The notes: a model not told the origin generated them from the sequence alone. DNA of 64,000 nucleotides from an uncultured Flavobacterium sp. (GCF_963422545.1 NZ_OY730245.1:186001-250000), one strand, 5' to 3'. Shown: positions 43,357-52,427, numbered from the stretch's first letter. Made by a program: numbers and translations.

Positions 43357-44214
43357 ATGAAATGCTTAACAATGTTTTTATTAATATTCACTTTTTCTGT
43401 GAATGTTTTTGCCGATACTGTTTCGGATAAAGAAAAAGATGCCTTGATAAAATTGTACCATGCTACAAATGGATCGCAATGGAAAAATAAATGGGATTTA
43501 TCACAATCTGTGTCAACGTGGTATGGCGTTCATATAGAAAATGGAAAAGTAACGGCGCTTAATTTAGCCGACAACAATTTGCAAGGAGAATTACCTGGTG
43601 AGTTTTTTGATTTAGTGAATTTGACCAATGTTGATTTGCATAAAAATAAGTTGCAAGGTGAGTTACCCAAAGCAATTAATAATTTTAAAGAGCTTGAAGT
43701 TTTAGATGTTTCGCTTAATCAGCTTTCAGGAGCGATACCGGAAACTATTTGTGAGTTGCAAAAACTAAGAGATTTAGAGCTTTTCAATAATAAAATTTCA
43801 GGAGAATTGCCTTTAGAAATTGGAAAGTTAAATCAGTTAGAGATTCTTGCATTATTTGATAATGAGATTGAAGGTCAATTACCAAATTCAATTTATAACA
43901 TTCCTACATTAAAGGTTTTACTTTTGAACAGTAATAAGTTATCAGGAAATTTGAGCTCTGAAATATTGAATTTTAACGCTTTGCAAAATCTTAGTTTGTT
44001 CAATAATGGTTTTGAGGGTGAAGTCCCTAAGGAACTTGAGAAATTACATAATTTAGCCGAGATGAATCTTTCATACAATAAATTTGCAGGAAGTGTTTCA
44101 AAAAAACTGGCTCTGTTGGATAGTTTAAATATGACGATGTTCGATGAAAATGGGAATCTGTTTTTGTTAGAACTAAATGCTGAAAAAGATATTACAATAA
44201 TTACCGAAAATTAA
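43357..44214 (+). CDS. secreted leucine-rich-repeat protein
   Basis: The protein has 285 residues from the ATG at 43357, which begins a signal peptide (MKCLTMFLLIFTFSVNVFA). An upstream ATG at 43258 would place the signal internally. After DKEKDALIKLYHATNGSQWK come eight to nine leucine-rich repeats of the plant-like type: LNLADNNLQGELP, VDLHKNKLQGELP, LDVSLNQLSGAIP, LELFNNKISGELP and so on. It should be exported and bind protein or glycan ligands. No type IX sorting domain is clear. It stands alone and ends with NAEKDITIITEN. Confidence 0.88.
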   Translation: MKCLTMFLLIFTFSVNVFADTVSDKEKDALIKLYHATNGSQWKNKWDLSQSVSTWYGVHIENGKVTALNLADNNLQGELPGEFFDLVNLTNVDLHKNKLQGELPKAINNFKELEVLDVSLNQLSGAIPETICELQKLRDLELFNNKISGELPLEIGKLNQLEILALFDNEIEGQLPNSIYNIPTLKVLLLNSNKLSGNLSSEILNFNALQNLSLFNNGFEGEVPKELEKLHNLAEMNLSYNKFAGSVSKKLALLDSLNMTMFDENGNLFLLELNAEKDITIITEN

Positions 44215-44520
44215 TCGTGCTTATGAATGAATTTTACAATCGTTGAAAAAAGTTGATTAAATGTATTTAGTTAATTGTGAAAACCGTAATTCTTCGTTGC
44301 GCTTTTTTTTATGTCTTGATATTTCGATAAAGATTAGGATAATTTAAGGTTAGAATATAGAGGTTTCGAAAGTATAATTTGTACTAACTTTGTAACGAAT
44401 TAATAATTTAAGGTAAGTTTTTATAAGTGCTTACTTTTTTTTCATAACTTTAATTTCGCATTCAACTTTGTATATGTTGATGTTTAAAAAAAATAATTTA
44501 ACCTTTTTAATTATAAGATT
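44215..44520. other. gene-free region with a promoter-like element
   Basis: Roughly 306 bases without a gene. TAACTTTG at 44385-44392 fits the -7 consensus for the small gene at 44521, with no good TTG at the right distance upstream. Confidence 0.4.
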
Positions 44521-44826
44521 ATGGTAGTACAGTATCAAGGTGAACAATATGGGAAAAAGACAAAATTTACAATAAGAATAATAGGGAATAATCTATCAAA
44601 AAGTAGTTCTAATTATCAAATTGATTTATTGGTAGGAGATAAACAATTACCAACTTTTACAACATCAATTCACCAGAGTTTGTCAAATTGTTTGAAAGAA
44701 ATCTATTTGTTCAGAAAATACAATGGTATCAAATTCGATGCTTCTTCAGAGAAAGTTGCGCCACTGTTAGTACCTTATGATCAGGTTTTATACAACTATA
44801 ATAAGTATGCTTTGTTTATGGCTTAA
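44521..44826 (+). CDS. hypothetical protein
   Basis: This 101-residue soluble protein has no family that I recognise. The sequence alternates strands and turns: GKKTKFTIRIIGNNLSKSSS, QIDLLVGDKQLPTFTTSIHQ, then KYNGIKFDASSEKVAPLLVP. There is no signal peptide, membrane segment or cysteine. It converges with the Hsp70-like gene, with a strong bidirectional terminator between them. Confidence 0.7.
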   Translation: MVVQYQGEQYGKKTKFTIRIIGNNLSKSSSNYQIDLLVGDKQLPTFTTSIHQSLSNCLKEIYLFRKYNGIKFDASSEKVAPLLVPYDQVLYNYNKYALFMA

Positions 44827-44843
44827 ACGGTATACTATAAAAT

Positions 44844-44883
44844 AAAAAAAGACTGTTCGGTTGTACTGAACAGTCTTTTTTTT
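44844..44883. terminator. bidirectional terminator
   Basis: The stem AAAAAAAGACTGTTC / GAACAGTCTTTTTTT has loop ggttgtact. It marks the left edge of the Hsp70-like cassette. Confidence 0.9.
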
Positions 44884-44981
44884 GGATTATTTTAAGCGGA
44901 TCATTTTAGTTTGCTTAAATTCTATTAGATCAGAAATAATTCTTTGTGGTTTTTATAGATTTACTGCAATATCTCGACAAG

Positions 44982-47468
44982 TTATTTTATTCCAAGATTT
45001 CCGTCAAATGTATTAAAGTCATCTCTTCTTTTTGGTTTAACAATCAATAAATTATACAGTTGGTGACAGATCGATTTTAATTCAACTAAGTTGGAATTGT
45101 CAATTGCTTTTTCTCCTAATTGTATTAATTTGCTATGTTTAGATCTGTCTTTGAAGGCACTTGGATCTTCAAATCGCAAATAATAAAAATAATCTATGTA
45201 GCTTTCATCTTGATTATTATAGATGTTTTCTAATAGGTTTTCCAGTTCTTTTTTCTTTTTGCGAATCAAATATTTATTGCTTGACTGCAGTACTTCCTTT
45301 TCATTTTTTATGATCTTTTCATATTCTTCTTTTTGGCGGGGGCTGCCTTTTTCTACATAAAAAGAAAGGCTGTCTTTGATGTTATTGTATTCTTCAAGCT
45401 CAGATAATATGTGTTTGTGTCTAACAAGATCATCAAATTCCTGAATGTAGATTTTTTTCAATTCATCAATTTGATATTTTTTATCAGTAATAGCATCATT
45501 TTTATTTTCCAATGCCTCGTTATAAAGAATGGTTAACGATTCCTGTGATCTTTTTAATTTGGCTAAATACTCATAATTTTCATTCTGTTCTTCACTTCTT
45601 ATTTCTTCTAAAATCGTATCTAAAGCATTCTTAATTTCCGATGATAATTTTTCGATAGAAATTTTTCTCTGATGCGGGTTAAAGACTTCGCTTATTTCTA
45701 AATCAAGAGCACTTATGTAAACATCTATACTCAGATCTCGGGACTCCGAAACTTTAAAATTCAGCTCAATATCCATTCCTTTTAAAAGATCCTGCTCAAA
45801 ATTACTCCCACATATTTCAATATACCCGATAGAGAGATTACTGCCTATCATACTTCCGGCATTGCCTTCAACTACATTTATAATAAGTTTTTGGTCAGAG
45901 TTTCTTAATATGTTTTTAGAACAGGTTTTATAAATTGTTTTCTTTAGAGGCAGAATATCATTTTTCTTAAAGATAATTTCCATGTGGCTTTTTCCTGTTT
46001 CTTCGTCTAGTTCCAAACAAATGTCGTTCGGAATTGGCTGTCCCAAGATACTGTATAATCCGTTCGTAATTTGAATATTCGCGTTACTAAATACTTGTTT
46101 TTGCTGGTTATTGAATAAAAATAATGTGAATTGATTGGTTGTTTTTTCTAGCAAAGGAACAAACTCGGCTATTTTTTTATTTGATTTCAGAAGACCGGTG
46201 TCAAAACCACCATCTGCCCGGGTAATTCTGTAATAGCCGTCAAATGATTCTTCCAAAAGAGCAACAATTAGTTCTTCAGAATCTTTAGAATGTGGTTCAT
46301 AGATGATCTCAACCTGAATACTATTTTCTTCAGATGTAAGTTCATTTACAATCTCTTCATCACTTAATTCTGAAGGTTTTGAACCGGCATAATAAGCTGC
46401 TCCAATCATTACTGCAGTTGTGGGATCCAAATTTGTTTCTACTTGAATTTTCGTTCTCTCCTGCAATTGTTGGCGTATGTAAGGAATGTAAGTAGTACCG
46501 CCAACAAGTATAATGCGGTCTATATCTGAAAATTCCAGATGATTTTCTTTAATTAATTTTTCAACCAAATGAAAAGATTCTTCAAATTTAAGCTGAATGA
46601 TTAATTCAAATTCTTTTCGACTGATATCTAGGTCTAATGAGATTGAAAGTTCGTCAAAATCAATTTCAATACTTGAAGTTTCTTTTATTGAAAGTTCTTT
46701 TTTTGCTTCCTCAGCTTTGTAAAGAAGTTCAAAAAAAAGTTTATTGTATACTATGTTTTCTTTAGAAATTAGTTTTGACCAAAGATTACTTTCCTGAGTA
46801 TCCTTTTCAATTTTTGGGCATATTATTTTTTCAACAAATAAAGTATCTAAATCGACACCTCCTAGAAAATTATTGCCTTTATGATCAAATACCTTTAGAT
46901 CTCGCTCATTAATGTTTACTAATGCAATGTCAAAAGTTCCTCCTCCAAAATCATATACCAGCCATTTTTTATCGGATGTAATTTCTATGTTTAAGGAATT
47001 CGAATAAGCTAAACAAGCAGCAATAGGTTCCTGAAGCAAAACTATTTCTTCAAAACCTGCCTGATAACCTGCTTTTTTGGTGGCATTAGACTGAATTGTG
47101 TCAAAAGAAGCCGGAATCGTAATAACAGCAGATTTTAAACTTTCACCCTGAGCAAAATTAATTAATTCGTTCAGAACCATTGAAGACAGCTCAATCGGGC
47201 TGCGATTTTCGTTCAGATCTTTGATGAAATAAACTTCGTCAGATCCCATTTTTCGTTTAAAAGAGGAGAATACATTTTCGGCATTTGTTGCGCTGTGTTC
47301 TCTTGCTTTTTCGCCTATTTGGATGCGTCCTTTTCGAAATGAAACTACAGACGGAATAGTATCCTTGAATCCAACAGGGTTTTTATAGATACTGATTTTT
47401 CCATTTTCATATTTTGCAATTCCTGAATTCGTTGTTCCTAAATCAATTCCGATATTGATATTCTTCAT
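44982..47468 (-). CDS. diverged Hsp70-family chaperone/ATPase
   Basis: This 828-residue protein has a complete Hsp70-type nucleotide-binding domain: IGIDLGTTNSGIAKYENG at the start, ITIPASFDTIQSNATKKAG near 117, the phosphate-2 loop VYDFGGGTFDIALVNI (171-186), and the adenosine motif ILVGGTTYIPYIRQQL near 320. After about residue 375 it departs from DnaK: the substrate-binding region is poorly similar, and residues 600-800 are long charged helices, probably coiled coils, with no EEVD-type end. It is larger than DnaK (about 640). It follows a small GrpE-like gene by 12 bases on the same strand, so the two form a nucleotide-exchange pair. The client is unknown; the divergent paralogue genes next door are candidates. 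Confidence 0.9.
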   Translation of the reverse strand: MKNINIGIDLGTTNSGIAKYENGKISIYKNPVGFKDTIPSVVSFRKGRIQIGEKAREHSATNAENVFSSFKRKMGSDEVYFIKDLNENRSPIELSSMVLNELINFAQGESLKSAVITIPASFDTIQSNATKKAGYQAGFEEIVLLQEPIAACLAYSNSLNIEITSDKKWLVYDFGGGTFDIALVNINERDLKVFDHKGNNFLGGVDLDTLFVEKIICPKIEKDTQESNLWSKLISKENIVYNKLFFELLYKAEEAKKELSIKETSSIEIDFDELSISLDLDISRKEFELIIQLKFEESFHLVEKLIKENHLEFSDIDRIILVGGTTYIPYIRQQLQERTKIQVETNLDPTTAVMIGAAYYAGSKPSELSDEEIVNELTSEENSIQVEIIYEPHSKDSEELIVALLEESFDGYYRITRADGGFDTGLLKSNKKIAEFVPLLEKTTNQFTLFLFNNQQKQVFSNANIQITNGLYSILGQPIPNDICLELDEETGKSHMEIIFKKNDILPLKKTIYKTCSKNILRNSDQKLIINVVEGNAGSMIGSNLSIGYIEICGSNFEQDLLKGMDIELNFKVSESRDLSIDVYISALDLEISEVFNPHQRKISIEKLSSEIKNALDTILEEIRSEEQNENYEYLAKLKRSQESLTILYNEALENKNDAITDKKYQIDELKKIYIQEFDDLVRHKHILSELEEYNNIKDSLSFYVEKGSPRQKEEYEKIIKNEKEVLQSSNKYLIRKKKKELENLLENIYNNQDESYIDYFYYLRFEDPSAFKDRSKHSKLIQLGEKAIDNSNLVELKSICHQLYNLLIVKPKRRDDFNTFDGNLGIK

Positions 47469-47480
47469 ATAATGATACTA

Positions 47481-47768
47481 TTATTCTACTATAACTACTG
47501 CTTTTTGAACCAGTTGCAGCGTGTCATTTTCTGTTTTATAAATGGTGGGTTTAATAACTTTGGTTATTTTCTTCGAATTTGAATTAAGAATATTGGCATC
47601 AATAGAGCTGTCTCTTTCATCATAATTTGTACCCAAAGGATTTATAATTTTATATCCTTTTTCTTCCAATTCATTATAAATTCTTTTTAGATTGCGCTCG
47701 AAACCGTTGAAGTTTTGTTCTAACGCTTTTTTTTCAATTTCAAACAGTTGGTTTATTATTACATTCAT
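47481..47768 (-). CDS. mini-GrpE-like nucleotide exchange factor
   Basis: This 95-residue protein resembles the C-terminal part of GrpE: a short helix (FEIEKKALEQNFNGFERNLK), then GYKIINPLGTNYDERDSSID and ITKVIKPTIYKTEN followed by LVQKAVVIVE, as in the GrpE beta-wing. The long N-terminal GrpE helix is missing. It lies 12 bases upstream of the Hsp70-like gene on the same strand and is divergent from the two tail-anchored paralogues. A dedicated exchange factor for the neighbouring Hsp70 is inferred. Confidence 0.72.
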   Translation of the reverse strand: MNVIINQLFEIEKKALEQNFNGFERNLKRIYNELEEKGYKIINPLGTNYDERDSSIDANILNSNSKKITKVIKPTIYKTENDTLQLVQKAVVIVE

Positions 47769-47872
47769 TTTTTAAAATCGGATTTTTATGAATCAGCAAT
47801 TTACAATTTATTTAATACGATATTGATTATCAATATTATTTTTTGCCAAAGTCTTAATTAATTTATAACATC

Positions 47873-48709
47873 GTGAATATCATTCAATTATTTTCTTTAT
47901 TAGATTTAAAAAGCGATCAAATTTTAGAATTTGGTTCTGAGGATTATATTAGAATTGAGAAAAAAATAAATTTCGAAAAAAAGATAAAGCCGGAAATAGA
48001 TTCTAATACGAGTCAAAATTTAATTGTTGCATTAAAAGAATACAAAGAAGAATTGTTGTTTATACTATCGAATCGTATTCTTTTTAATTTTTTCACTCAT
48101 AATAATTTCTCCAAAAATCATTTTTTAAATTATAATTTGACAGTTTCTGATGAAAAAATGAAACACTTTATAGTCCTTTTTTTAGCAGATGATTTGATTT
48201 CCTTTTTCAGTTTAAAACTTTCAAAAAATTGGTATCACTATTTAGAAGAATTAGATTTTCTCTTAGATTTAAAAAGATATTTTCCTGAAGAGATTGTCTA
48301 TAAAATGAGTTTACTTCTTTTTTCTAAACTTGATTTTGCTATTTCTCAATTGACTGTTTTGAAGATTAACGAATTTTCAAATATCGTTTATATTAAATAC
48401 AGAACCTTTTACGATTTATTATCTCATTTTACCACGGTTGAATCTGATCAAAAAATAAGTAATCTATTGTCAGTGGTTATTAAATTTTATAATAAAAAAA
48501 CGAATGTCGTTTTTTTTGCTTCTGTTATACAATCGATGGCGTTTTATAAAGCGTTTGACGAAAACATAAATGAAATTTTAGTTAAAAACAGTGATGCTGT
48601 GTCTGTGTTAAGGGAAGATGTTGACGATGTTGAAGCGGCTCCGGTTATGAAAATAGCACTCGCAGTGATTTGTGCTGTTATACCTTTTTTAGTAAGTAAA
48701 TGCTCGTAA
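47873..48709 (+). CDS. C-terminally membrane-anchored protein, paralogue 1 of the Hsp70 cassette
   Basis: This 278-residue protein has a GTG start at 47873, giving the N-terminus (M)NIIQLFSLLDLK that matches its neighbour. It is helical and lacks a signal peptide. The N-terminal third, EDYIRIEKKINFEKKIKPEI then ALKEYKEELLFILSNRILFN, is the best conserved with the next gene. The C-terminus is one hydrophobic segment (MKIALAVICAVIPFLVSKCS), fitting a tail-anchored membrane protein. The family is not known to me. It is divergent from the GrpE-like gene, with 104 bases between them for two promoters. Confidence 0.75.
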   Translation: MNIIQLFSLLDLKSDQILEFGSEDYIRIEKKINFEKKIKPEIDSNTSQNLIVALKEYKEELLFILSNRILFNFFTHNNFSKNHFLNYNLTVSDEKMKHFIVLFLADDLISFFSLKLSKNWYHYLEELDFLLDLKRYFPEEIVYKMSLLLFSKLDFAISQLTVLKINEFSNIVYIKYRTFYDLLSHFTTVESDQKISNLLSVVIKFYNKKTNVVFFASVIQSMAFYKAFDENINEILVKNSDAVSVLREDVDDVEAAPVMKIALAVICAVIPFLVSKCS

Positions 48710-48779
48710 AATTATTTTTGTTTAATCTTTTGCAAAAGAGTTAAAAAGAGTATGTTTGTGCTTTAAATTAGCATTAAGG

Positions 48780-49625
48780 ATGAACATAATAGAATTATTT
48801 GAAGAATTAAAGATAGATAAAAACAATATTCTATTATTTTCTCCAGAAGACATAATCAGAGTAGAAAAGCAGGTTAATGTTGAGAAAAGAATAAATCCGG
48901 GCATAGACGTTAATGTTGCCAATAACATGATTTTGGCTTTAAAAGAGTATCGCAAGGAACTCTATTTTATAGTTTCAAACCGAATTTTGTATAATCTTTT
49001 TTCAAAAAAAAATTATTCCAGGCATAATTTTCCTTCTCCTCAAAGAGAATATGATTGTGAAAAGATTCAATCGTTCATAAATAAGTTTCTCAATGATGAT
49101 TTAGTGTTGTTTTTTGATCAGAATTTGTCTCAGAATAAATTTGATTTCATTACTGATATTTTTGATTTTAAAGACTGTTTTCCTGAAGATGCACTTTTTC
49201 AATTGAATAAGAAACTAAATGGAAAGCTTGACTCTATACTCGTAAATTTGAGCCAAAACAATTCGCAAAACATGGTGGCGATTTCTTATGTAGAATATAG
49301 AAGTTTTTATGTTTTGTTGTCCTATTTCAGTTCTATCGAAATGGATAATAAAATCAGAAGTCTTGTCAATATTGTTTCAGAACGCTATAATGCCAATAAA
49401 CTATCTGATTTTTACATGACTTGTATATCTTCAATGCAGGGATATGTTGCTTACGATCCGAGCTTAACTGATATCTTGGTCAGTAATAGAGAAGCTGTTG
49501 TTTCTAACAGTAGTGACAGAGACTCATCAAGCAGTTCAGGGGGCGTATCCGGAAAGACCATTTTTTTTATGATACTTGCTGCCATAAAAATATTGTCTCT
49601 TTTTGCTAAATGCTCTAGTCATTAA
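48780..49625 (+). CDS. C-terminally membrane-anchored protein, paralogue 2 of the Hsp70 cassette
   Basis: The protein has 281 residues from the ATG at 48780 (MNIIELFEELKIDKN), which aligns with its neighbour; an ATG at 48756 adds eight residues and is less likely. EDIIRVEKQVNVEKRINPGI and ALKEYRKELYFIVSNRILYN repeat the neighbour's conserved core. A serine-rich linker (SNSSDRDSSSSSGG) leads to a final hydrophobic segment (TIFFMILAAIKILSLFAKCS) and ends KCSSH, like the KCS end of paralogue 1. The two proteins probably form a heterodimer or related pair at the inner membrane. Function unknown. Confidence 0.75.
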   Translation: MNIIELFEELKIDKNNILLFSPEDIIRVEKQVNVEKRINPGIDVNVANNMILALKEYRKELYFIVSNRILYNLFSKKNYSRHNFPSPQREYDCEKIQSFINKFLNDDLVLFFDQNLSQNKFDFITDIFDFKDCFPEDALFQLNKKLNGKLDSILVNLSQNNSQNMVAISYVEYRSFYVLLSYFSSIEMDNKIRSLVNIVSERYNANKLSDFYMTCISSMQGYVAYDPSLTDILVSNREAVVSNSSDRDSSSSSGGVSGKTIFFMILAAIKILSLFAKCSSH

Positions 49626-49638
49626 ATTTTTGACCAAT

Positions 49639-49683
49639 AAAAAAAGCTCCAGATTTCTCTAAAGCTTTTTTGTTAGTAGCGGG
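49639..49683. terminator. terminator with a fragment of the tRNA-Met 3' end
   Basis: AAAAAGCTccagatttctc / AGCTTTTT hairpin is followed by ttagtagcggg. The same hairpin and the same ttagtagcggg run form the 3' end and terminator of the tRNA at 50413. It marks the right edge of the Hsp70-like cassette. Confidence 0.7.
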
Positions 49684-49720
49684 CTCTTTTTGTTTGAATT
49701 AATATATCTTTTATAAATAA

Positions 49721-50131
49721 TTATTTATTGATTAATTTTTCAAGCCTTGCCATCATTTCATCTTTCTCTTTTAACATACGCTCGTATAAAGCAATTTTTT
49801 CATCATATAATTGAACAATTTTGTCAATTGGATTAAATGTACAGTGTGGGTTAACTGCATTTAATGTTGATGTATCATTACTTGTAAAAGTATTAGAAAT
49901 AATATTTATTGCCTGCTCTTCATCAAAATTCTGAAAAGCTTCAACAGGAATTTTTAATACTGCAGAGATTTGTTTAAGCAGGCTGTCTTCAATTACATCT
50001 TTTTGCTCCAGCATAGAAATTTTCTTCTGATTCCAGTCATTTCCCAGATCATAAGCTAATGCTTCCTGCTTTATGTTAAGCATTTCTCTGAAACGTTTTA
50101 CGTTTTTTCCCTGATGTATTTTCTGTTCCAT
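49721..50131 (-). CDS. XRE-family transcriptional regulator
   Basis: This 136-residue protein has an N-terminal Cro/CI-type helix-turn-helix (VKRFREMLNIKQEALAYDLG, then NQKKISMLEQKDVIEDSLLK). After a linker a C-terminal coiled coil follows (IVQLYDEKIALYERMLKEKD). Its target is unknown; it could regulate itself or the Hsp70-like cassette. It lies alone between two copies of the tRNA-Met terminator sequence. Confidence 0.85.
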   Translation of the reverse strand: MEQKIHQGKNVKRFREMLNIKQEALAYDLGNDWNQKKISMLEQKDVIEDSLLKQISAVLKIPVEAFQNFDEEQAINIISNTFTSNDTSTLNAVNPHCTFNPIDKIVQLYDEKIALYERMLKEKDEMMARLEKLINK

Positions 50132-50293
50132 AAATGAGATTTAATTTTCTGAGGCTCAAAGATAAAGCCATTCGGATTAAAAAGTCTGAATTTCAAAGAT
50201 AAAAAAATATCCCGTAAATATTCTTTTTGTCAGATATTATATCCAAATCTGGAATGATTTATCCATTTGAAAGAATGGAACTTTGCTTTTAAA

Positions 50294-50373
50294 TTTTAAC
50301 CATGCTGGCGCGAGCGTCCCGCTCGTGAACGCAACGAGACGTTGATAAAGAGAGTGTATAAACATGGTTAAAA
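50294..50373. repeat. 80-bp REP/MITE-like palindrome
   Basis: The ends are a perfect 11-bp inverted repeat (TTTTAACCATG / CATGGTTAAAA). Inside are a GC-rich hairpin gcgcgagcgtcccgctcgtg and gcaacgagacgttg, a base composition unlike the surroundings. The rest of 50132-50373 contains nothing recognisable. Confidence 0.7.
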
Positions 50374-50410
50374 CAAAACAAAGCTCCAGATTTCTCTGAA
50401 GCTTTGTTTT
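50374..50410 (-). terminator. terminator of tRNA-fMet
   Basis: ACAAAGCTccaga...AGCTTTGT hairpin with T residues on the minus strand, two bases after the tRNA 3' end. Confidence 0.8.
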
Positions 50411-50412
50411 AG

Positions 50413-50485
50413 TAGCGGGAACAGGACTCGAACCTGTGACCTTCGGGTTATGAGCCCGACGAGCTGCCTACTGCTCTATCCCGCG
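50413..50485 (-). tRNA. initiator tRNA-Met (CAT)
   Basis: Read on the minus strand, the acceptor is CGCGGGA with TCCCGCT; the first pair is a C-T mismatch, as expected for initiator tRNA, where position 1-72 is unpaired. The anticodon arm TCGGG-CTCATAA-CCCGA has anticodon CAT and the three consecutive G-C pairs diagnostic of initiators. The T-arm is ACAGG-TTCGAGT-CCTGT. CCA is not encoded. Confidence 0.92.
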
Positions 50486-50675
50486 ATGTTTCGGGTGCAA
50501 AGATACGCAGTAAATACGGTTATACAAAGAAAATTTGTATTTATTTTTAAAAAGGCTTATTTTGGTTGTAAATAACTGATTTTTAGTTAATTGATTATTT
50601 TGAGTTAAAGCTTCAAAAGTCTTAATCTATCTGGGACTTCCGTTTTCTAAATAGCAACAGAACAAAAATCGATCA

Positions 50676-52202
50676 TTACTTGCTATAATCTGTTACTTCT
50701 TTGATCTCTTGTTTTACTATTTTGTTAATGTCATTTTTAGCGCCTAAAAAGGTAAAAATGGAGGTTTTGTACTCGCGTGCATATTTATTTGTTATTTGGC
50801 CTGCAAAAGCAGAAGTTTGAAAGTGCTGACCAGTTTCTTTAAATTCAGGTTCTGCTTCTTCAATTTCTATAATTCTGATGACGTTTTTGTATTGAATTTT
50901 TAGATTAAACCAATTTACATAATCGGCATTAAAAGAAACTGCTTTGATACCTTTTTTTGTATAATAATTAATAGCTCCGGCTTGTCCATAGTTATCACAG
51001 AGAACAAGTGTTTTGTCTTGATTTGGAAGTGTAGCGTAAACAGAATCTGTTTTGCGGGCAAGTTCTTTCCATCCCAGCATATCGGCAAAATCCTGAGGTA
51101 ATGCATGATCTTTTCCATCTTCCCAACGTAACATGTCAAGCTTTTTGTATTTCTCAGGATGTTTTACAATGTATTCGGGACTTTTGTTTGGGAAAGCCAA
51201 ATTGTACATCGGAATAAAAAATAAAAGCGGAATGATAATGAATATAGGTTGAAGAAATCGTTTCCAGCCTGTTTTTAAAATGTCAGACAGAAAAACGGCT
51301 CCAAAAGCAATATAAATTGGATAAAGACCAATTGCATAATAAGCTTTGGCTTTGAAATAAATAAAGATAAGAAGTGTAAAAAATAGGGCAGCAAAGAAGA
51401 ATTTAAATTTATTGAAAGCTTTGTAAAATAATAAAGCATACAAACTAGCCAAAATAACGAAAAAGGCACCAATGAAAAACAGTAATTGTTCTTTTAGGAA
51501 TCCAATGCGGTCAGTATTGACTAATTGAGTGTCTGCCAATTCCTTTAAATGATGTACAATTGGAAACTGATTATTGTATTGCCACAAAAGGTTTGGAAGG
51601 ATTAATATCAATCCTAAAAGTAAGGCAAAATAAAGTTCTTTTTTTGCTAATACTTGTCTTTGCTTAGAAAGTAAAAGAGCAGGCAAGAGGCCAATTAACA
51701 GAAATAAAATATTGTATTTGTTCAGAAAACCAAATGCAAAAACGATTGCTCCTATATAAAGCCATTTTGTTTTTTCGGTTTTGAAATATTGAATGATAAC
51801 ATAATAAAATCCTGTCCAACATAAAATATCCAATGAATTTGGCTGATAAAGTGTGTTGATACGTAACAGCGATGAAAACAAAACACAAGTCGCACCTAAA
51901 GTCAAAGCATAGAGATTGCCTTTGAGAGTTTCAATAGTTTTCCAGACAATCAAAAGAGTTAATGCACCAAAAAGAGCAGGAAAAAATTTTATCCAGAAAA
52001 CCGAATTGCCAAGCAGATATATTAAATAAGAAAACCAAGAAGTTACGGGAGGGACCGATAAATAACCCCAAGCCAAATGATGTGCCTGATCAAGATGCAA
52101 ATATTCATCACGTTGTAAATCATATTCAGGACTTATGAGGATACATTGTAAAACAAATTTTAAAATAATAAATCCAATTAAAATTAAAGTTTTTTTAGTC
52201 AT
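50676..52202 (-). CDS. GT39-like membrane glycosyltransferase
   Basis: This 508-residue integral membrane protein has about ten transmembrane segments and the N-terminal pattern of the ArnT/PMT (GT39) family. The acidic pair that acts as catalytic base lies in the first loop, SPEYDLQRDEYLHLDQAHHL. PPVTSWFSYLIYLLG and a C-terminal soluble domain follow. The family transfers sugars from polyprenyl phosphate to proteins or glycolipids on the periplasmic face. Donor and acceptor cannot be told. It is a single gene. The start at 52202 gives a normal first helix (TLILIGFIILKFVLQCIL). Confidence 0.85.
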   Translation of the reverse strand: MTKKTLILIGFIILKFVLQCILISPEYDLQRDEYLHLDQAHHLAWGYLSVPPVTSWFSYLIYLLGNSVFWIKFFPALFGALTLLIVWKTIETLKGNLYALTLGATCVLFSSLLRINTLYQPNSLDILCWTGFYYVIIQYFKTEKTKWLYIGAIVFAFGFLNKYNILFLLIGLLPALLLSKQRQVLAKKELYFALLLGLILILPNLLWQYNNQFPIVHHLKELADTQLVNTDRIGFLKEQLLFFIGAFFVILASLYALLFYKAFNKFKFFFAALFFTLLIFIYFKAKAYYAIGLYPIYIAFGAVFLSDILKTGWKRFLQPIFIIIPLLFFIPMYNLAFPNKSPEYIVKHPEKYKKLDMLRWEDGKDHALPQDFADMLGWKELARKTDSVYATLPNQDKTLVLCDNYGQAGAINYYTKKGIKAVSFNADYVNWFNLKIQYKNVIRIIEIEEAEPEFKETGQHFQTSAFAGQITNKYAREYKTSIFTFLGAKNDINKIVKQEIKEVTDYSK

Positions 52203-52334
52203 GGAGGTTTGGTTTGGTAAGTTTTTGGTTTTGTTTTTTTGCTAAATGATTTTATTTCAGTTCTTAAAAACTATAGCTAATATATAATTTATTTTGATTT
52301 TGAAAGAAATGAAAGTTTTAAGAAATGATGTAAA

Positions 52335-52364
52335 ATAAAAAAGCTCCAGATCTCTCTGAAGCTA
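52335..52364. repeat. third copy of the AAAAAGCTCCAGAT-type hairpin sequence
   Basis: ataaaaaagctccagatctc continues tctgaagct; only the short AGCT stem is kept. It matches the two terminators at 49639 and 50374. Confidence 0.6.
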
Positions 52365-52427
52365 ATTTATGAAAAATTCAATATTGAGAATTAAAGTTCT
52401 TTTTTGGAATTTGGAATTTAAGAAAAT

